This document shows, in pieces, positions 26,078-35,405 of a stretch of DNA of 64,000 nt. Within the stretch, counting starts at the first letter, position 1, and every line of letters begins with the position of its first letter. Under the pieces are notes generated by a model that was given only the letters and a program-made list of their open reading frames with translations, had not been told where the DNA came from and did no database searches. Origin of the DNA: JBELHJ01 sp042091495 (GTDB lineage Bacteria; Bacteroidota; Bacteroidia; Flavobacteriales; Flavobacteriaceae); assembly GCA_042091495.1 (NCBI GenBank), contig JBELHJ010000002.1, forward strand, positions 1-64,000. The letters are read 5' to 3'. A program made the position numbers and the translations under genes.

Positions 26078-27256
26078 ATGAAACATATTAAATTTTTATA
26101 CCTGATGTTAATAGCTTTGTTAAGCTTTAACGCCTGTGAAATGGACGATGATGTGGTCTTTAAAGCAAGTGCAGACGACTCTATTGCTTTCACAAACACT
26201 TTTTTAACAGAATACGTTTTAACCCCTGCGGCTTCTGGAAATATTGGAGAACGCTTTACATGGAACTCAATTGATGTAGGCGTTCCTACTAACTTATCTT
26301 ATGATTTAGAAAAATCCATTTCAGGAAACTTTGATACCGATGGCGCTACAATAGGAACTACTAGTGGTAATGAAATTGCAATTACTATAGGAGATATGTT
26401 AGGATTTGCAAACGAAGCGGGTCTTGATAACGATCCATCTACAGACAACCCAGATACTGGTGAAGTACATTTTAGAATCAAGGCCTATGCAGGAGACGGT
26501 GGTGTACCATCATACTCTGCTTCTCAAGCTTTGACTTTACACTTACCAGAAGAAAGCTCTAATAGTGCAATATGTGATAACGATCAATTATTCCTTGTTG
26601 GAGCAGGTCTTCCATTTACTGGATGGGATTGGGCTTCGCCTTCAACTGTTATATGTAATGGAACTAATGTATACTCAGGAAATATCCATTTAGATGCTAG
26701 TGGTGATGCAAACTTTAGATTCTTTACTACTGCAACAGATTGGGGTTCAGGATTAAATTATCCTTATTTTGAAGATGCTGGATTCACTATTGATTCTAAT
26801 TTTGAAAATGCAGGAGATGGTGATTCTAATTTCAAATTCCTTGGAACTTCTGGGTTCTACAACTTAACTGTAGATATGATTAATAAAACCATCACACTAT
26901 CAGATCCTTCGTCGTTAGGTAATTGTGACTATGACCAATTATGGGCCGTAGGTGCTGGTTTACCAGATGCCGGATGGGACTGGGCAACTCCAGTTCAACT
27001 TATGTGTGAAGGAGATAATGTTTATCAAGGATTCTTAAATCTGGATGCTGACGGAGATGCTAACTTTAGATTCTTCACAACTGCTACAGATTGGGGCTCT
27101 GGATTAAACTATCCATATTTTGAAGATGCTGGCTTTACCATTGATTCTAATTTTGAAAATGCAGGAGATGGTGATTCCAATTTCAAATTTATTGGAACTA
27201 CTGGTGGTTATTTTATTAGTATTGATATGATCAATAAAACAATCACATTAGAGTAA
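26078..27256 (+). CDS. SusE/SusF-like starch-binding outer membrane lipoprotein
   Basis: A lipobox (IALLSFNACEM, Cys20) is followed by a SusE-type N-terminal Ig-like domain (SIAFTNTFLTEYVLTPAASG, about residues 30-155). Two tandem carbohydrate-binding modules follow (about 167-272 and 284-392), each opening with a VGAGLP..GWDWA motif. A 46-residue block is identical between them. The 392 residues match SusE. It follows susD after 15 bases and probably holds starch near the SusC/SusD complex at the cell surface. A strong terminator follows the gene. Confidence 0.92.
   Translation: MKHIKFLYLMLIALLSFNACEMDDDVVFKASADDSIAFTNTFLTEYVLTPAASGNIGERFTWNSIDVGVPTNLSYDLEKSISGNFDTDGATIGTTSGNEIAITIGDMLGFANEAGLDNDPSTDNPDTGEVHFRIKAYAGDGGVPSYSASQALTLHLPEESSNSAICDNDQLFLVGAGLPFTGWDWASPSTVICNGTNVYSGNIHLDASGDANFRFFTTATDWGSGLNYPYFEDAGFTIDSNFENAGDGDSNFKFLGTSGFYNLTVDMINKTITLSDPSSLGNCDYDQLWAVGAGLPDAGWDWATPVQLMCEGDNVYQGFLNLDADGDANFRFFTTATDWGSGLNYPYFEDAGFTIDSNFENAGDGDSNFKFIGTTGGYFISIDMINKTITLE
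26702..26839 (+). repeat. SusE module repeat, copy 1
   Basis: 138 bases encoding 46 residues (GDANFRFFTTATDWG to DGDSNFKF) that are identical to the product of 27053-27190. DNA differences are synonymous. Confidence 0.85.
27053..27190 (+). repeat. SusE module repeat, copy 2
   Basis: Second copy of the 46-residue block, 351 bases downstream of copy 1, with only synonymous changes seen. Confidence 0.85.
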
Positions 27257-27274
27257 TTTGTTTTCATTAATTTT

Positions 27275-27307
27275 AAAGGGTTACAAAATATTTTGTAACC
27301 CTTTTTT
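27275..27307 (+). terminator. Strong rho-independent terminator after the susE-like gene
   Basis: A perfect 14-bp inverted repeat (AAAGGGTTACAAAA and its complement around TA) is followed by a T run. The following amylase gene starts 13 bases later, so the hairpin may attenuate its expression relative to susCDE. Confidence 0.85.
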
Positions 27308-27319
27308 TAATTTTTTACC

Positions 27320-30163
27320 ATGAATAAAATTTATGTTTTTTTACTACTACTCACTAACTACACATTTTTTGCTCAAGTCACTACAAACCCTTCTCCTATA
27401 GAAGTAGACCAGAGCGTTACTATAACATTAGACACAAACAGTACCGATACAGATTGTAACGGACTAAACGGCGTGTCTAAAGTTTATATTCATACTGGAA
27501 TTGGAGATGACTCTAGTGCATGGGGATTTGAAGTTATAGGAAACTGGGGACAAGACGACGGTGTTGGTGAAATGACCAACAACGGGGACGGTACATTTTC
27601 AATAACGTTTATACCAAAAAACTATTTTAGTCTTACTAATACGCAAGCCTCAAGTGCTACTAAAATGGGTATGGTATTTAGAAGTGCCGATGGCTCCAAA
27701 GAACTAAAGGCTGATGGTTGTAGTGATTTTATTCTCAATGTTGGGGCATTTCAACTAAACACAATAGTCCCAGATAATCAATTAGATTATGTGGTTTTAT
27801 CTAGTAGTGCTACACAAATTATGGCACAAAACACCAATGGCAATGCAGATTATTCTCTAATAGCTAATGGGGTAACCGTAAATACTAGCAACGACACTAA
27901 CTTTTATAATTATTTTTATTCAGGTATTACTGAAAATAAATTTTGTGAACTCAGAGTCACTCAAGGCGAAAATTCAATATCCAAGTTTTTCACCATCATA
28001 GCAAATCCAAATAAAACACCATCTGCTATTCCTAGCGGTATGGAAGATGGTATTAACTATCACAGTGGTGATCCTACAAAAGTTACTTTAGTATTAGATG
28101 CTAAAAACAAAGATTATATCTATGTGGCAGGAAGTTTCAACGATTGGAAACCTGACAATAATTATGCAATGACCAAAGATCCAAACTCTGATAAATTTTG
28201 GATAGAATTATCGGGATTGACTTCGGGGCAAATAGAGACTTTTCAATATTGGGTAGCTGCCAATACTGCAGTTACAGGGTCTCCTAAATTAGTAAAAACT
28301 GCTGACCCCTACTCTACTTTGGTACTTTCACCATATGACGATTCTTATATACCTGAAACATCATATCCTAACATACCTGATTTTCCAGAGGGACAAGAAC
28401 GTGAAGTTTCTGTAATACAAACTGGTAAAACCCCATATAATTGGCAGGTTACTAATTTTCAGAAGCCCGACAAAGAGGACCTAGTTATTTATGAGTTACT
28501 AATTAGAGATTTTGATGCTGACCGCAATTATCAATCGGTTATAGATCGTATAGATTATTTCAAAGAACTCAATATTAATGCCATTCAATTAATGCCAATA
28601 ATGGAATACGAAGGCAACGAAAGCTGGGGTTACAATACAGCTTACCATATGGCGCTTGACAAGTATTATGGCACTGAGGATAAATTCAAGGAGTTAGTTG
28701 ATCTGTGTCACCAAAATGGTATCGCAGTGATATTAGATTTAGCTTTAAATCATGCTTTTGGAAGAAATCCGTTAGTGAGAATGTGGATGGATGACACCGA
28801 TAAAAATGGATGGGGAGAACCCAGTTCTGAAAACCCTTATCTAAATGAAATTGCAAAACACAGTTACAGTGTAGGTAGTGATTTTAATCATAGTAGCTCT
28901 AAAACCCAATATTACACGCAAAGAGTGGTTAAGCATTGGATTGAAGAATTTAAAATAGATGGTTTCAGATGGGATTTAACCAAAGGATTTACTCAGAATT
29001 GTGAAAACAACGAGGGGTGCACTAACAGTTACCAACAAGACCGTGTTGACATTTTAAAAAGCTATGCCGACTACTCCTGGAGTTTGGATGATTCCCATTA
29101 TGTAATTTTTGAACATCTAGGTGCTGAAAACGAAGAAAAAGAATGGGCAAATTACAGACTTAATGAAGGTAAAGGCGTCATGATGTGGGGTAAGACTACT
29201 CAACAATACAACCAATTATCTATGGGATGGAGTCAAAACTCTAGTATCTCTTGGATTGGCCATAAAAGTAGGTCTCTATTTCAAGGCATGCGCCTTTTAG
29301 GGTATGCTGAAAGTCATGACGAGGAACGTCTATTATATAATAACTCTATAAATGGAAATGCTTCTAATGGTTACGATACTAAAGACCTAAACACATCATT
29401 GGAACGTATGAATGCTATTGGTGCAGTTCTATTTTCAGTTCCAGGCCCAAAAATGATATGGCATTTTAGTGAACTAGGAATGAATCAATCGTTATTCACT
29501 TGTAATAATGGTACTGTAGGTGATTGTAAATTAGATACCAAACCGCAACCCCAATGGAGTGAGAATTGGCTTGAAAATAGTAATAGGGTCGAAATATATA
29601 ATAACTGGAGTCGCTTAATTGAACTAAAAACAAATTATGAAGTTTTTAAAGGTGATTATGACATCAACCAAACTGATCCTTTATTACCCAGGATTGCGGT
29701 ATGGAATAATACTTTAGGAGCTAACGACTTAAAAAACGTTATTGTTATTGCAAACTTCGAACTCAGTGCCCAAACAGTAAATCCGTTTTTCACAAGTACT
29801 GGCACATGGTATGATCTTATGGATCCATCAGGAGAAACAACCATTCCGGGGACAACATCATCGATTACTCTCCAACCTGGAACATTTAGAATATTTGGAA
29901 ATCAAAATGCTACATTAGGTGCTTCATTTAATGAATTAAAAAATGCAATAAAAATGTATCCTAATCCATCATCAGACCTAATTACGTTTAATCGCGATAT
30001 TAGTCATTTGAATATTCTTGATTTGAGTGGTAAATTGGTTCTTAAAAAGACCAATTTGACAAAACTTAAGCCTGTAAATATAGCAGACTTAAAAAATGGT
30101 ATTTACATTGTAACTATTAAAAATAAAAACACTTCACAATCTATTAAACTTATCAAGCAGTAG
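27320..30163 (+). CDS. GH13 alpha-amylase secreted by the type IX system
   Basis: A 947-residue secreted amylase. A signal peptide (IYVFLLLLTNYTFFA) precedes N-terminal beta modules, one CBM48-like (IYVAGSFNDWKPDNNYAM, about residues 270-345). The GH13 barrel has VILDLALNHAFGRNP, DGFRWDLTKGF, the acid/base Glu in YVIFEHLGAENEE and AESHDEERLLYNN. The last 75 residues form a T9SS sorting domain (IKMYPNPSSDLITF ... LKNGIYIVTIKNKN ... IKLIKQ). It should be displayed or released at the surface to make the first cuts in starch, as SusG does elsewhere. It lies just behind the susE-like gene terminator, so reduced read-through or a separate promoter is likely. Confidence 0.95.
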   Translation: MNKIYVFLLLLTNYTFFAQVTTNPSPIEVDQSVTITLDTNSTDTDCNGLNGVSKVYIHTGIGDDSSAWGFEVIGNWGQDDGVGEMTNNGDGTFSITFIPKNYFSLTNTQASSATKMGMVFRSADGSKELKADGCSDFILNVGAFQLNTIVPDNQLDYVVLSSSATQIMAQNTNGNADYSLIANGVTVNTSNDTNFYNYFYSGITENKFCELRVTQGENSISKFFTIIANPNKTPSAIPSGMEDGINYHSGDPTKVTLVLDAKNKDYIYVAGSFNDWKPDNNYAMTKDPNSDKFWIELSGLTSGQIETFQYWVAANTAVTGSPKLVKTADPYSTLVLSPYDDSYIPETSYPNIPDFPEGQEREVSVIQTGKTPYNWQVTNFQKPDKEDLVIYELLIRDFDADRNYQSVIDRIDYFKELNINAIQLMPIMEYEGNESWGYNTAYHMALDKYYGTEDKFKELVDLCHQNGIAVILDLALNHAFGRNPLVRMWMDDTDKNGWGEPSSENPYLNEIAKHSYSVGSDFNHSSSKTQYYTQRVVKHWIEEFKIDGFRWDLTKGFTQNCENNEGCTNSYQQDRVDILKSYADYSWSLDDSHYVIFEHLGAENEEKEWANYRLNEGKGVMMWGKTTQQYNQLSMGWSQNSSISWIGHKSRSLFQGMRLLGYAESHDEERLLYNNSINGNASNGYDTKDLNTSLERMNAIGAVLFSVPGPKMIWHFSELGMNQSLFTCNNGTVGDCKLDTKPQPQWSENWLENSNRVEIYNNWSRLIELKTNYEVFKGDYDINQTDPLLPRIAVWNNTLGANDLKNVIVIANFELSAQTVNPFFTSTGTWYDLMDPSGETTIPGTTSSITLQPGTFRIFGNQNATLGASFNELKNAIKMYPNPSSDLITFNRDISHLNILDLSGKLVLKKTNLTKLKPVNIADLKNGIYIVTIKNKNTSQSIKLIKQ

Positions 30164-30186
30164 AATTTATTTAACTATAAATATTG

Positions 30187-30221
30187 AGCTCTGTATTAAA
30201 TCATTAATACAGAGCTTTTTA
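30187..30221 (+). terminator. Terminator of the sus/amylase unit
   Basis: AGCTCTGTATTAA and TTAATACAGAGCT form a perfect 13-bp stem around a 4-base loop, followed by a T run, 24 bases after the amylase stop. Confidence 0.85.
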
Positions 30222-30297
30222 GTTAAATGCATCATAAACTCAATTTGTTTAAGTTTAAATAGCCTAAATTAGCTGACCCGAAAATTAAAATCATACT

Positions 30298-33264
30298 ATG
30301 AAAAGACTCATTAATTTGATGCTTTTGCTATTACTAGTTCATACAGCTAAAGCTCAAGATTATTTTCCAGAAAATGGCAGTGTTAAAACTAAAAACACAA
30401 CCGTTACAGCCATAACTAATAGTACAGTCTACGTAACCCCTGAGAAGGTCCTTAAAAATGCTACAATTCTTTTTCAAGAGGGTAAAATTTTAAAGTATGG
30501 TAAACGTATCAAAATCCCCAAGAATGCCATAATAATAGATGGATCTGAAACATATATATATCCCTCTTTCATTGATTTAAATACCCATTTTGGTATAGAC
30601 AAGCCCAAAATAAAAAGTGGATCAACTCAATACCATGCCAGTAGAAATGGATACTATTGGAACGACCATATTAGACCTGAGCAATCAGCTTTAAAATATT
30701 ATAAATTTGATTCAAAAAAAGCACAAACCCTTCTTGAAAACGGTATTGGTATTGTAAATACCCACATACCAGATGGCGTTATTAGAGGAACATCTGCTTT
30801 AATTACTCTTGATTTAAAAGGTAATAATGCCTCTCAAATAATTAATGATGCGTCTGCTCAATTTTTATCTCTTAATAGAAGTGTTCAAACCAATCAAGCA
30901 TACCCCAGTTCTATAATGGGAAGTGTGGCTTTAATTAAACAATTCTATATTGATGCTGAATGGTATCAAACAAATGAAAATGCAACTACAGATTTAGCTA
31001 TTGAAGCTTACAATAAAAACTATAATTTACCTCAAATTTTTCTTGCAAAAAGTAAGGATAATTGTTTAAGAGCTGCCCAAATAGCTAACGCCTACAATAT
31101 GGATTATATCCTAATGGCTGGTGGTGATGAATATGAACGTATAGATCAAATTAAACAAACAAATGCAAAGTTTATTCTACCCGTAGATTTTCCAAAACCA
31201 TATGATGCTGAAGATCCTTATTTGATTAAAAAAATTAGTTTAGGAGAAATGCGACAGTGGGCTCAAAAACCAGCTAATCCCAAACTTTTTAATGACAAAG
31301 AAATTCCATTTGCATTTACCATGTCTGGTCTTAAATCTGAAAAAGATTTTTTAACAAATATTAAAAAAGCAATTCACTACGGACTTCCAAAAACAGATGC
31401 CTTAAAAGCACTTACAACACATCCAGCAAAATTTATTAATAAGTCTCATCTAATCGGTTCATTAGAAGCGGGGCATTTAGCGAATTTTATTATAGCCTCT
31501 GGGGATATTTTTGATGATGACACGGTTATTTATGAACATTGGATCAATGGACAGCCCCATATAATTCAAGATAGAAACACACCAGATTATAGAGGAACTT
31601 ACAGTTTTGAAATTGATAAAACCAATTTCACGTTAGATATATCTGGAACAAAACGCTCGCCATCTGCAAAAATTACTAGTGATTCAATTACTTTAAAAAA
31701 CACTTTGAAAGTCAAAGAGAATAATATAAATATAACTTTCAAATCAAAAGACTCCCTAAACCAGAGATACAATAGGGTTTCAGCATCTTTAAATGGTGGA
31801 AATTTAGAGGGAAATCTTGTTGATACTGAAGGAAATATTTTTCAATTTATGGGCAATAAACTTAAAGATTTTGAAGCTCCTGAAAAAAAGGAAAAAGAAA
31901 AACAAACTGCACCTTACCTTGCCAAAATCACTTATCCAAACAAAGCATTTGGTTTTGATAAGCTCCCTGAGTCTCAAATTCTATTAATTAAAAATGCAAC
32001 CATTTGGACAAACGAAGAAGAAGGCATCTTGTATGAAACAGACCTTATTGTTAAAGATTGGAAAATTAATGCAATTGGAAAAAATTTAAAGGCACCTGGA
32101 GCTAAAGTAATTGACGCTAAGGGTAAACATTTGACTCCTGGAATTATCGATGAACATTCACATATAGCTGCGGCCTCAATTAATGAAGGTGGACATAACT
32201 CATCTGCGGAGGTAAGTATTTTAGATGTTATTGAAGATCATGACATTAACATTTACAGAAATTTATCAGGAGGAGTTACAACCATTCAAATCTTACACGG
32301 ATCAGCAAACCCCATTGGAGGACAATCTGCAATAATTAAGCTGAAATGGGGAGAACAAGCAGAAAACTTGAAATATAAAAATGCTCCTAAATTTATAAAA
32401 TTTGCGCTTGGAGAAAATGTTAAACAATCCAATTGGGGTGGAAGAACACGTTTTCCTCAAACCAGAATGGGTGTTGAGCAATTGTATGTTGATTATTTTA
32501 CCAGAGCCAAAAACTATGATGAAATTAAGAAAAGTGGCGCTGATTATAGAAAAGACATTGAAATGGAAGTTATTGCTGAAATTTTAAATAAAGAACGTTT
32601 CATTTCTTGCCACTCTTATGTTCAGAGTGAAATTAATATGTTAATGAAAGTTGCTGAAAAATTTAACTTTAACATTAATACATTCACACACATCCTTGAA
32701 GGTTACAAAGTTGCCGATAAAATGAAAGCTCACGGTGCTGGTGGATCAACTTTTAGTGATTGGTGGGCCTATAAATATGAAGTTAATGATGCTATCCCGT
32801 ATAACGCTGCAATAATGCACAATAACGGGGTGTTAACAGCAATTAACAGTGATGATGCAGAAATGGCAAGACGACTTAACCAAGAAGCAGCAAAGTCAAT
32901 TAAATATGGTGGTGTTTCAGATGAAGACGCATTAAAATTTGTAACACTTAATCCTGCAAAGCTTCTTCATATAGATGATAAGGTTGGTAGTATAAAAATT
33001 GGCAAAGATGCAGACTTGGTAATTTGGTCTGACCACCCACTGTCTGTTTATGCTAAGGCTGAAAAAACAATTATTGAGGGAACTGTTTATTTTGATTTAG
33101 AAACACATGAAAAATTAAAATCAGCTAACCGTAAAGAAAAAAATATTTTGATCAACAAGATGTTATTAGAAAAACAAGGAGGAAGTGCAACACGACCTGT
33201 TAGTACAAAAAAACCTCATCTGAAACACTGTGACTTTGAAAATCATGAATTCATCAACAACTAG
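30298..33264 (+). CDS. Exported amidohydrolase, two fused amidohydrolase units
   Basis: A 988-residue protein with signal peptide (INLMLLLLLVHTAKA). Two amidohydrolase-like units lie in tandem. The first (about residues 40-430) opens with VYVTPEKVLKNATILFQEGK but has FIDLNTHFG where the metal-binding HxH should be. The second (about 560-970) has IDEHSHIAA, ISCHSYVQSEIN, NTFTHILEG and INSDDAEMARR, a full set of metal ligands. Only the C-terminal unit is therefore expected to be catalytic. Substrate unknown; relatives include imidazolonepropionases and dipeptidases. The next gene encodes another related unit. Confidence 0.9.
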   Translation: MKRLINLMLLLLLVHTAKAQDYFPENGSVKTKNTTVTAITNSTVYVTPEKVLKNATILFQEGKILKYGKRIKIPKNAIIIDGSETYIYPSFIDLNTHFGIDKPKIKSGSTQYHASRNGYYWNDHIRPEQSALKYYKFDSKKAQTLLENGIGIVNTHIPDGVIRGTSALITLDLKGNNASQIINDASAQFLSLNRSVQTNQAYPSSIMGSVALIKQFYIDAEWYQTNENATTDLAIEAYNKNYNLPQIFLAKSKDNCLRAAQIANAYNMDYILMAGGDEYERIDQIKQTNAKFILPVDFPKPYDAEDPYLIKKISLGEMRQWAQKPANPKLFNDKEIPFAFTMSGLKSEKDFLTNIKKAIHYGLPKTDALKALTTHPAKFINKSHLIGSLEAGHLANFIIASGDIFDDDTVIYEHWINGQPHIIQDRNTPDYRGTYSFEIDKTNFTLDISGTKRSPSAKITSDSITLKNTLKVKENNINITFKSKDSLNQRYNRVSASLNGGNLEGNLVDTEGNIFQFMGNKLKDFEAPEKKEKEKQTAPYLAKITYPNKAFGFDKLPESQILLIKNATIWTNEEEGILYETDLIVKDWKINAIGKNLKAPGAKVIDAKGKHLTPGIIDEHSHIAAASINEGGHNSSAEVSILDVIEDHDINIYRNLSGGVTTIQILHGSANPIGGQSAIIKLKWGEQAENLKYKNAPKFIKFALGENVKQSNWGGRTRFPQTRMGVEQLYVDYFTRAKNYDEIKKSGADYRKDIEMEVIAEILNKERFISCHSYVQSEINMLMKVAEKFNFNINTFTHILEGYKVADKMKAHGAGGSTFSDWWAYKYEVNDAIPYNAAIMHNNGVLTAINSDDAEMARRLNQEAAKSIKYGGVSDEDALKFVTLNPAKLLHIDDKVGSIKIGKDADLVIWSDHPLSVYAKAEKTIIEGTVYFDLETHEKLKSANRKEKNILINKMLLEKQGGSATRPVSTKKPHLKHCDFENHEFINN

Positions 33265-33268
33265 TACT

Positions 33269-34567
33269 ATGAAAAAAATAATAATCTCTATTATTTGCTT
33301 GAATCTTTATTTTGGTTTTTCTCAACAAACTCCAGCTGAAGATCAAAATAAAACCATTGCTATAGTTGGGGGAACAACCCATGTTGGAAATGGAAATACA
33401 ATTGAAAATAGTGCAATCATTTTTAAAGATGGTAAAATCACATTAATTGCAGATATGGCAACAATTAGAATTGATATGCGTGACATGCAAGTTATTGATG
33501 CTGGTGGAAAACATATTTACCCTGGTTTTATTGTTCCAAATAGCACACTTGGTTTAGTAGAAATTGATGCGGTAAGAGCATCTGATGATGAACGTGAAAT
33601 AGGAACAATGAACCCACATATTAGAAGCATTATTGCTTATAATGCTGAATCTAAAGTTGTTGAATCAATGAGACCTAATGGTGTGCTTATGGGGCAAATT
33701 ACTCCCAGAGGAGGACGAATTTCAGGAACGTCATCTATTGTACAATTCGATGCCTGGAATTGGGAAGATGCTTTAATTAAAGAAAATGATGGCATCCATA
33801 TAAATTGGCCTAACACTTTTGTAAGAGGTAGATGGTGGATGGGGGAAAGTGATGATTTAAAACCAAATAAATCATACAGTAAACAAGTAGAGGCCTTGAA
33901 TCAATTTATTATTAGTGCTAAAGCACATAATACAAAACCAACTTCATCACACTTGCCTTTTGAAGCTATGAAATTGGTAATTGATAAATCTAGTCGTTTA
34001 TTTTTTCATGTCAACGATGAAAAAGGCATCAAAGATGTCATTCATTTTGCAAAAAAACATGACTTAGGGTCAGTTACCATTGTTGGAGCAGCAGAATCAC
34101 ACTTGGTAAAAGAAGTACTAAAGAAAAATAATATTTCTGTATTATTAAGAAGAGTTCATTCACTACCAGTAAATGAAGACGATTCCGTAGATTTACCATT
34201 TGTAACTGCTAAAATTTTAGATGATGCTGGGGTACTAGTTGGTCTAGAAACTTCAGGTGACATGGAGCGAATGAATTCGAGAAACCTCCCTTTTTATGCT
34301 GGTACGGTTGCGGCTCATGGTGTTGATAAAGAAAACGCATTGAGAATGATAACTCTAAATACAGCAAAAATATTAGGAATAGATAAAACATATGGTAGTA
34401 TTGAAACTGGAAAACAAGCTACGTTATTTATATCTGATGGGGATGCCCTAGACATGAGAACTAATAAAGTATCTCATGCCTTTATAGATGGTAGACAAAT
34501 TTCACTAAAAACACATCAAACTCAACTTTGGAAAAAATATTCAAATAAGTTTAAGGCTAAAAAATAA
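33269..34567 (+). CDS. Exported amidohydrolase-like protein, metal site apparently lost
   Basis: ATG 33269 gives a signal peptide (MKKIIISIICLNLYFGFSQ) and starts 4 bases after the preceding stop; upstream in-frame ATGs would overlap that gene. The sequence has the amidohydrolase beta-sandwich (IVGGTTHVGNGNTIENSAIIFKDG) and C-terminal NAARILG-like helix (MITLNTAKILGIDKTYGSIETGKQA). At the expected HxH it reads GFIVPNSTLG, and the usual Asp region reads GLETSGDMER. It may act as a non-catalytic partner of the protein encoded just upstream, or have a changed activity. Confidence 0.88.
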   Translation: MKKIIISIICLNLYFGFSQQTPAEDQNKTIAIVGGTTHVGNGNTIENSAIIFKDGKITLIADMATIRIDMRDMQVIDAGGKHIYPGFIVPNSTLGLVEIDAVRASDDEREIGTMNPHIRSIIAYNAESKVVESMRPNGVLMGQITPRGGRISGTSSIVQFDAWNWEDALIKENDGIHINWPNTFVRGRWWMGESDDLKPNKSYSKQVEALNQFIISAKAHNTKPTSSHLPFEAMKLVIDKSSRLFFHVNDEKGIKDVIHFAKKHDLGSVTIVGAAESHLVKEVLKKNNISVLLRRVHSLPVNEDDSVDLPFVTAKILDDAGVLVGLETSGDMERMNSRNLPFYAGTVAAHGVDKENALRMITLNTAKILGIDKTYGSIETGKQATLFISDGDALDMRTNKVSHAFIDGRQISLKTHQTQLWKKYSNKFKAKK

Positions 34568-34603
34568 ATAAATTGTTAGGGTTTTGATGTATTTTTGAAC
34601 CTA

Positions 34604-35401
34604 ATGATAAAAACCATTTCCAGCATACAAAACCCTACAATAAAACACTTTCTTACTCTGAATGAAAAATCCAGATTAAGAAAAAAAAGTGGTGAATTCT
34701 TAATTGAAGGGGAACGAGAAATTTTTTTAGCTCTGGCTGGTGGATACGTAATTAAACAACTTATTTTCTCAGAGGATATTTTTGATACTTCAAAAATACC
34801 TGACTTTGGATTAGATGAAAGTCAATGCATTCATGTAACTGCTGCTATATATGAGAAGTTGGCTTACAGAAAATCTACAGAAGGTGTCATAGCACTTGCT
34901 AAATCTAGAATAAATCCCCTCGAATCTTTAGAATTCTCAACATCTTCACCACTTATTATTGTTGCAGAAGCTCCCGAAAAACCAGGTAACATAGGTGCTT
35001 TATTAAGAACATGTGATGCGGCTAATGTTGACGCTGTTATCATAGCAAATCCTAAAACCGACTTTTATAATCCCAATATTATTAGATCTAGTGTGGGATG
35101 CCTTTTTACTAATCAAATAGCTAGTGGCACAACTTCAGAGATTATTACCTTTTTGAAAAAAAATAACATTGCTATTTTTTGTGCGGCTTTACAAGCATCA
35201 AAATCATACCACCTAGAAAATTTCACAGAACCATCTGCAATTGTGGTTGGGACTGAAGCCTCTGGTCTTAGTAATGAGTGGCTTGAAAATTCAGATCATA
35301 ATATTATTATTCCAATGCAAGGGAAAATTGATTCTATGAATGTTTCCGTAGCAGCTGGAATTATTATTTTTGAAGCCAAAAGACAACGTCAATTTAAATA
35401 A
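34604..35401 (+). CDS. SpoU/TrmH family RNA 2-O-methyltransferase
   Basis: A SPOUT methylase that transfers a methyl group from SAM to a ribose 2-OH in rRNA or tRNA. An N-terminal substrate-binding domain (KHFLTLNEKSRLRKKSGEFLIEGEREI) precedes the three SPOUT motifs: PGNIGALLRTCDAANVDAVI, VVGTEASGLSNEWL and IPMQGKIDSMNVSVAAGI, which make the trefoil knot and SAM site. ATG 34604 is used; a TTG three codons earlier is less likely. The 265-residue length fits RlmB/TrmH relatives. Target nucleotide not predictable. Confidence 0.93.
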   Translation: MIKTISSIQNPTIKHFLTLNEKSRLRKKSGEFLIEGEREIFLALAGGYVIKQLIFSEDIFDTSKIPDFGLDESQCIHVTAAIYEKLAYRKSTEGVIALAKSRINPLESLEFSTSSPLIIVAEAPEKPGNIGALLRTCDAANVDAVIIANPKTDFYNPNIIRSSVGCLFTNQIASGTTSEIITFLKKNNIAIFCAALQASKSYHLENFTEPSAIVVGTEASGLSNEWLENSDHNIIIPMQGKIDSMNVSVAAGIIIFEAKRQRQFK

Positions 35402-35405
35402 ATTC

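Noticed and set aside
24962..27256. CRISPR or satellite array
   Set aside because: The repeats are in-frame protein-domain duplications, too long and too few to be an array.
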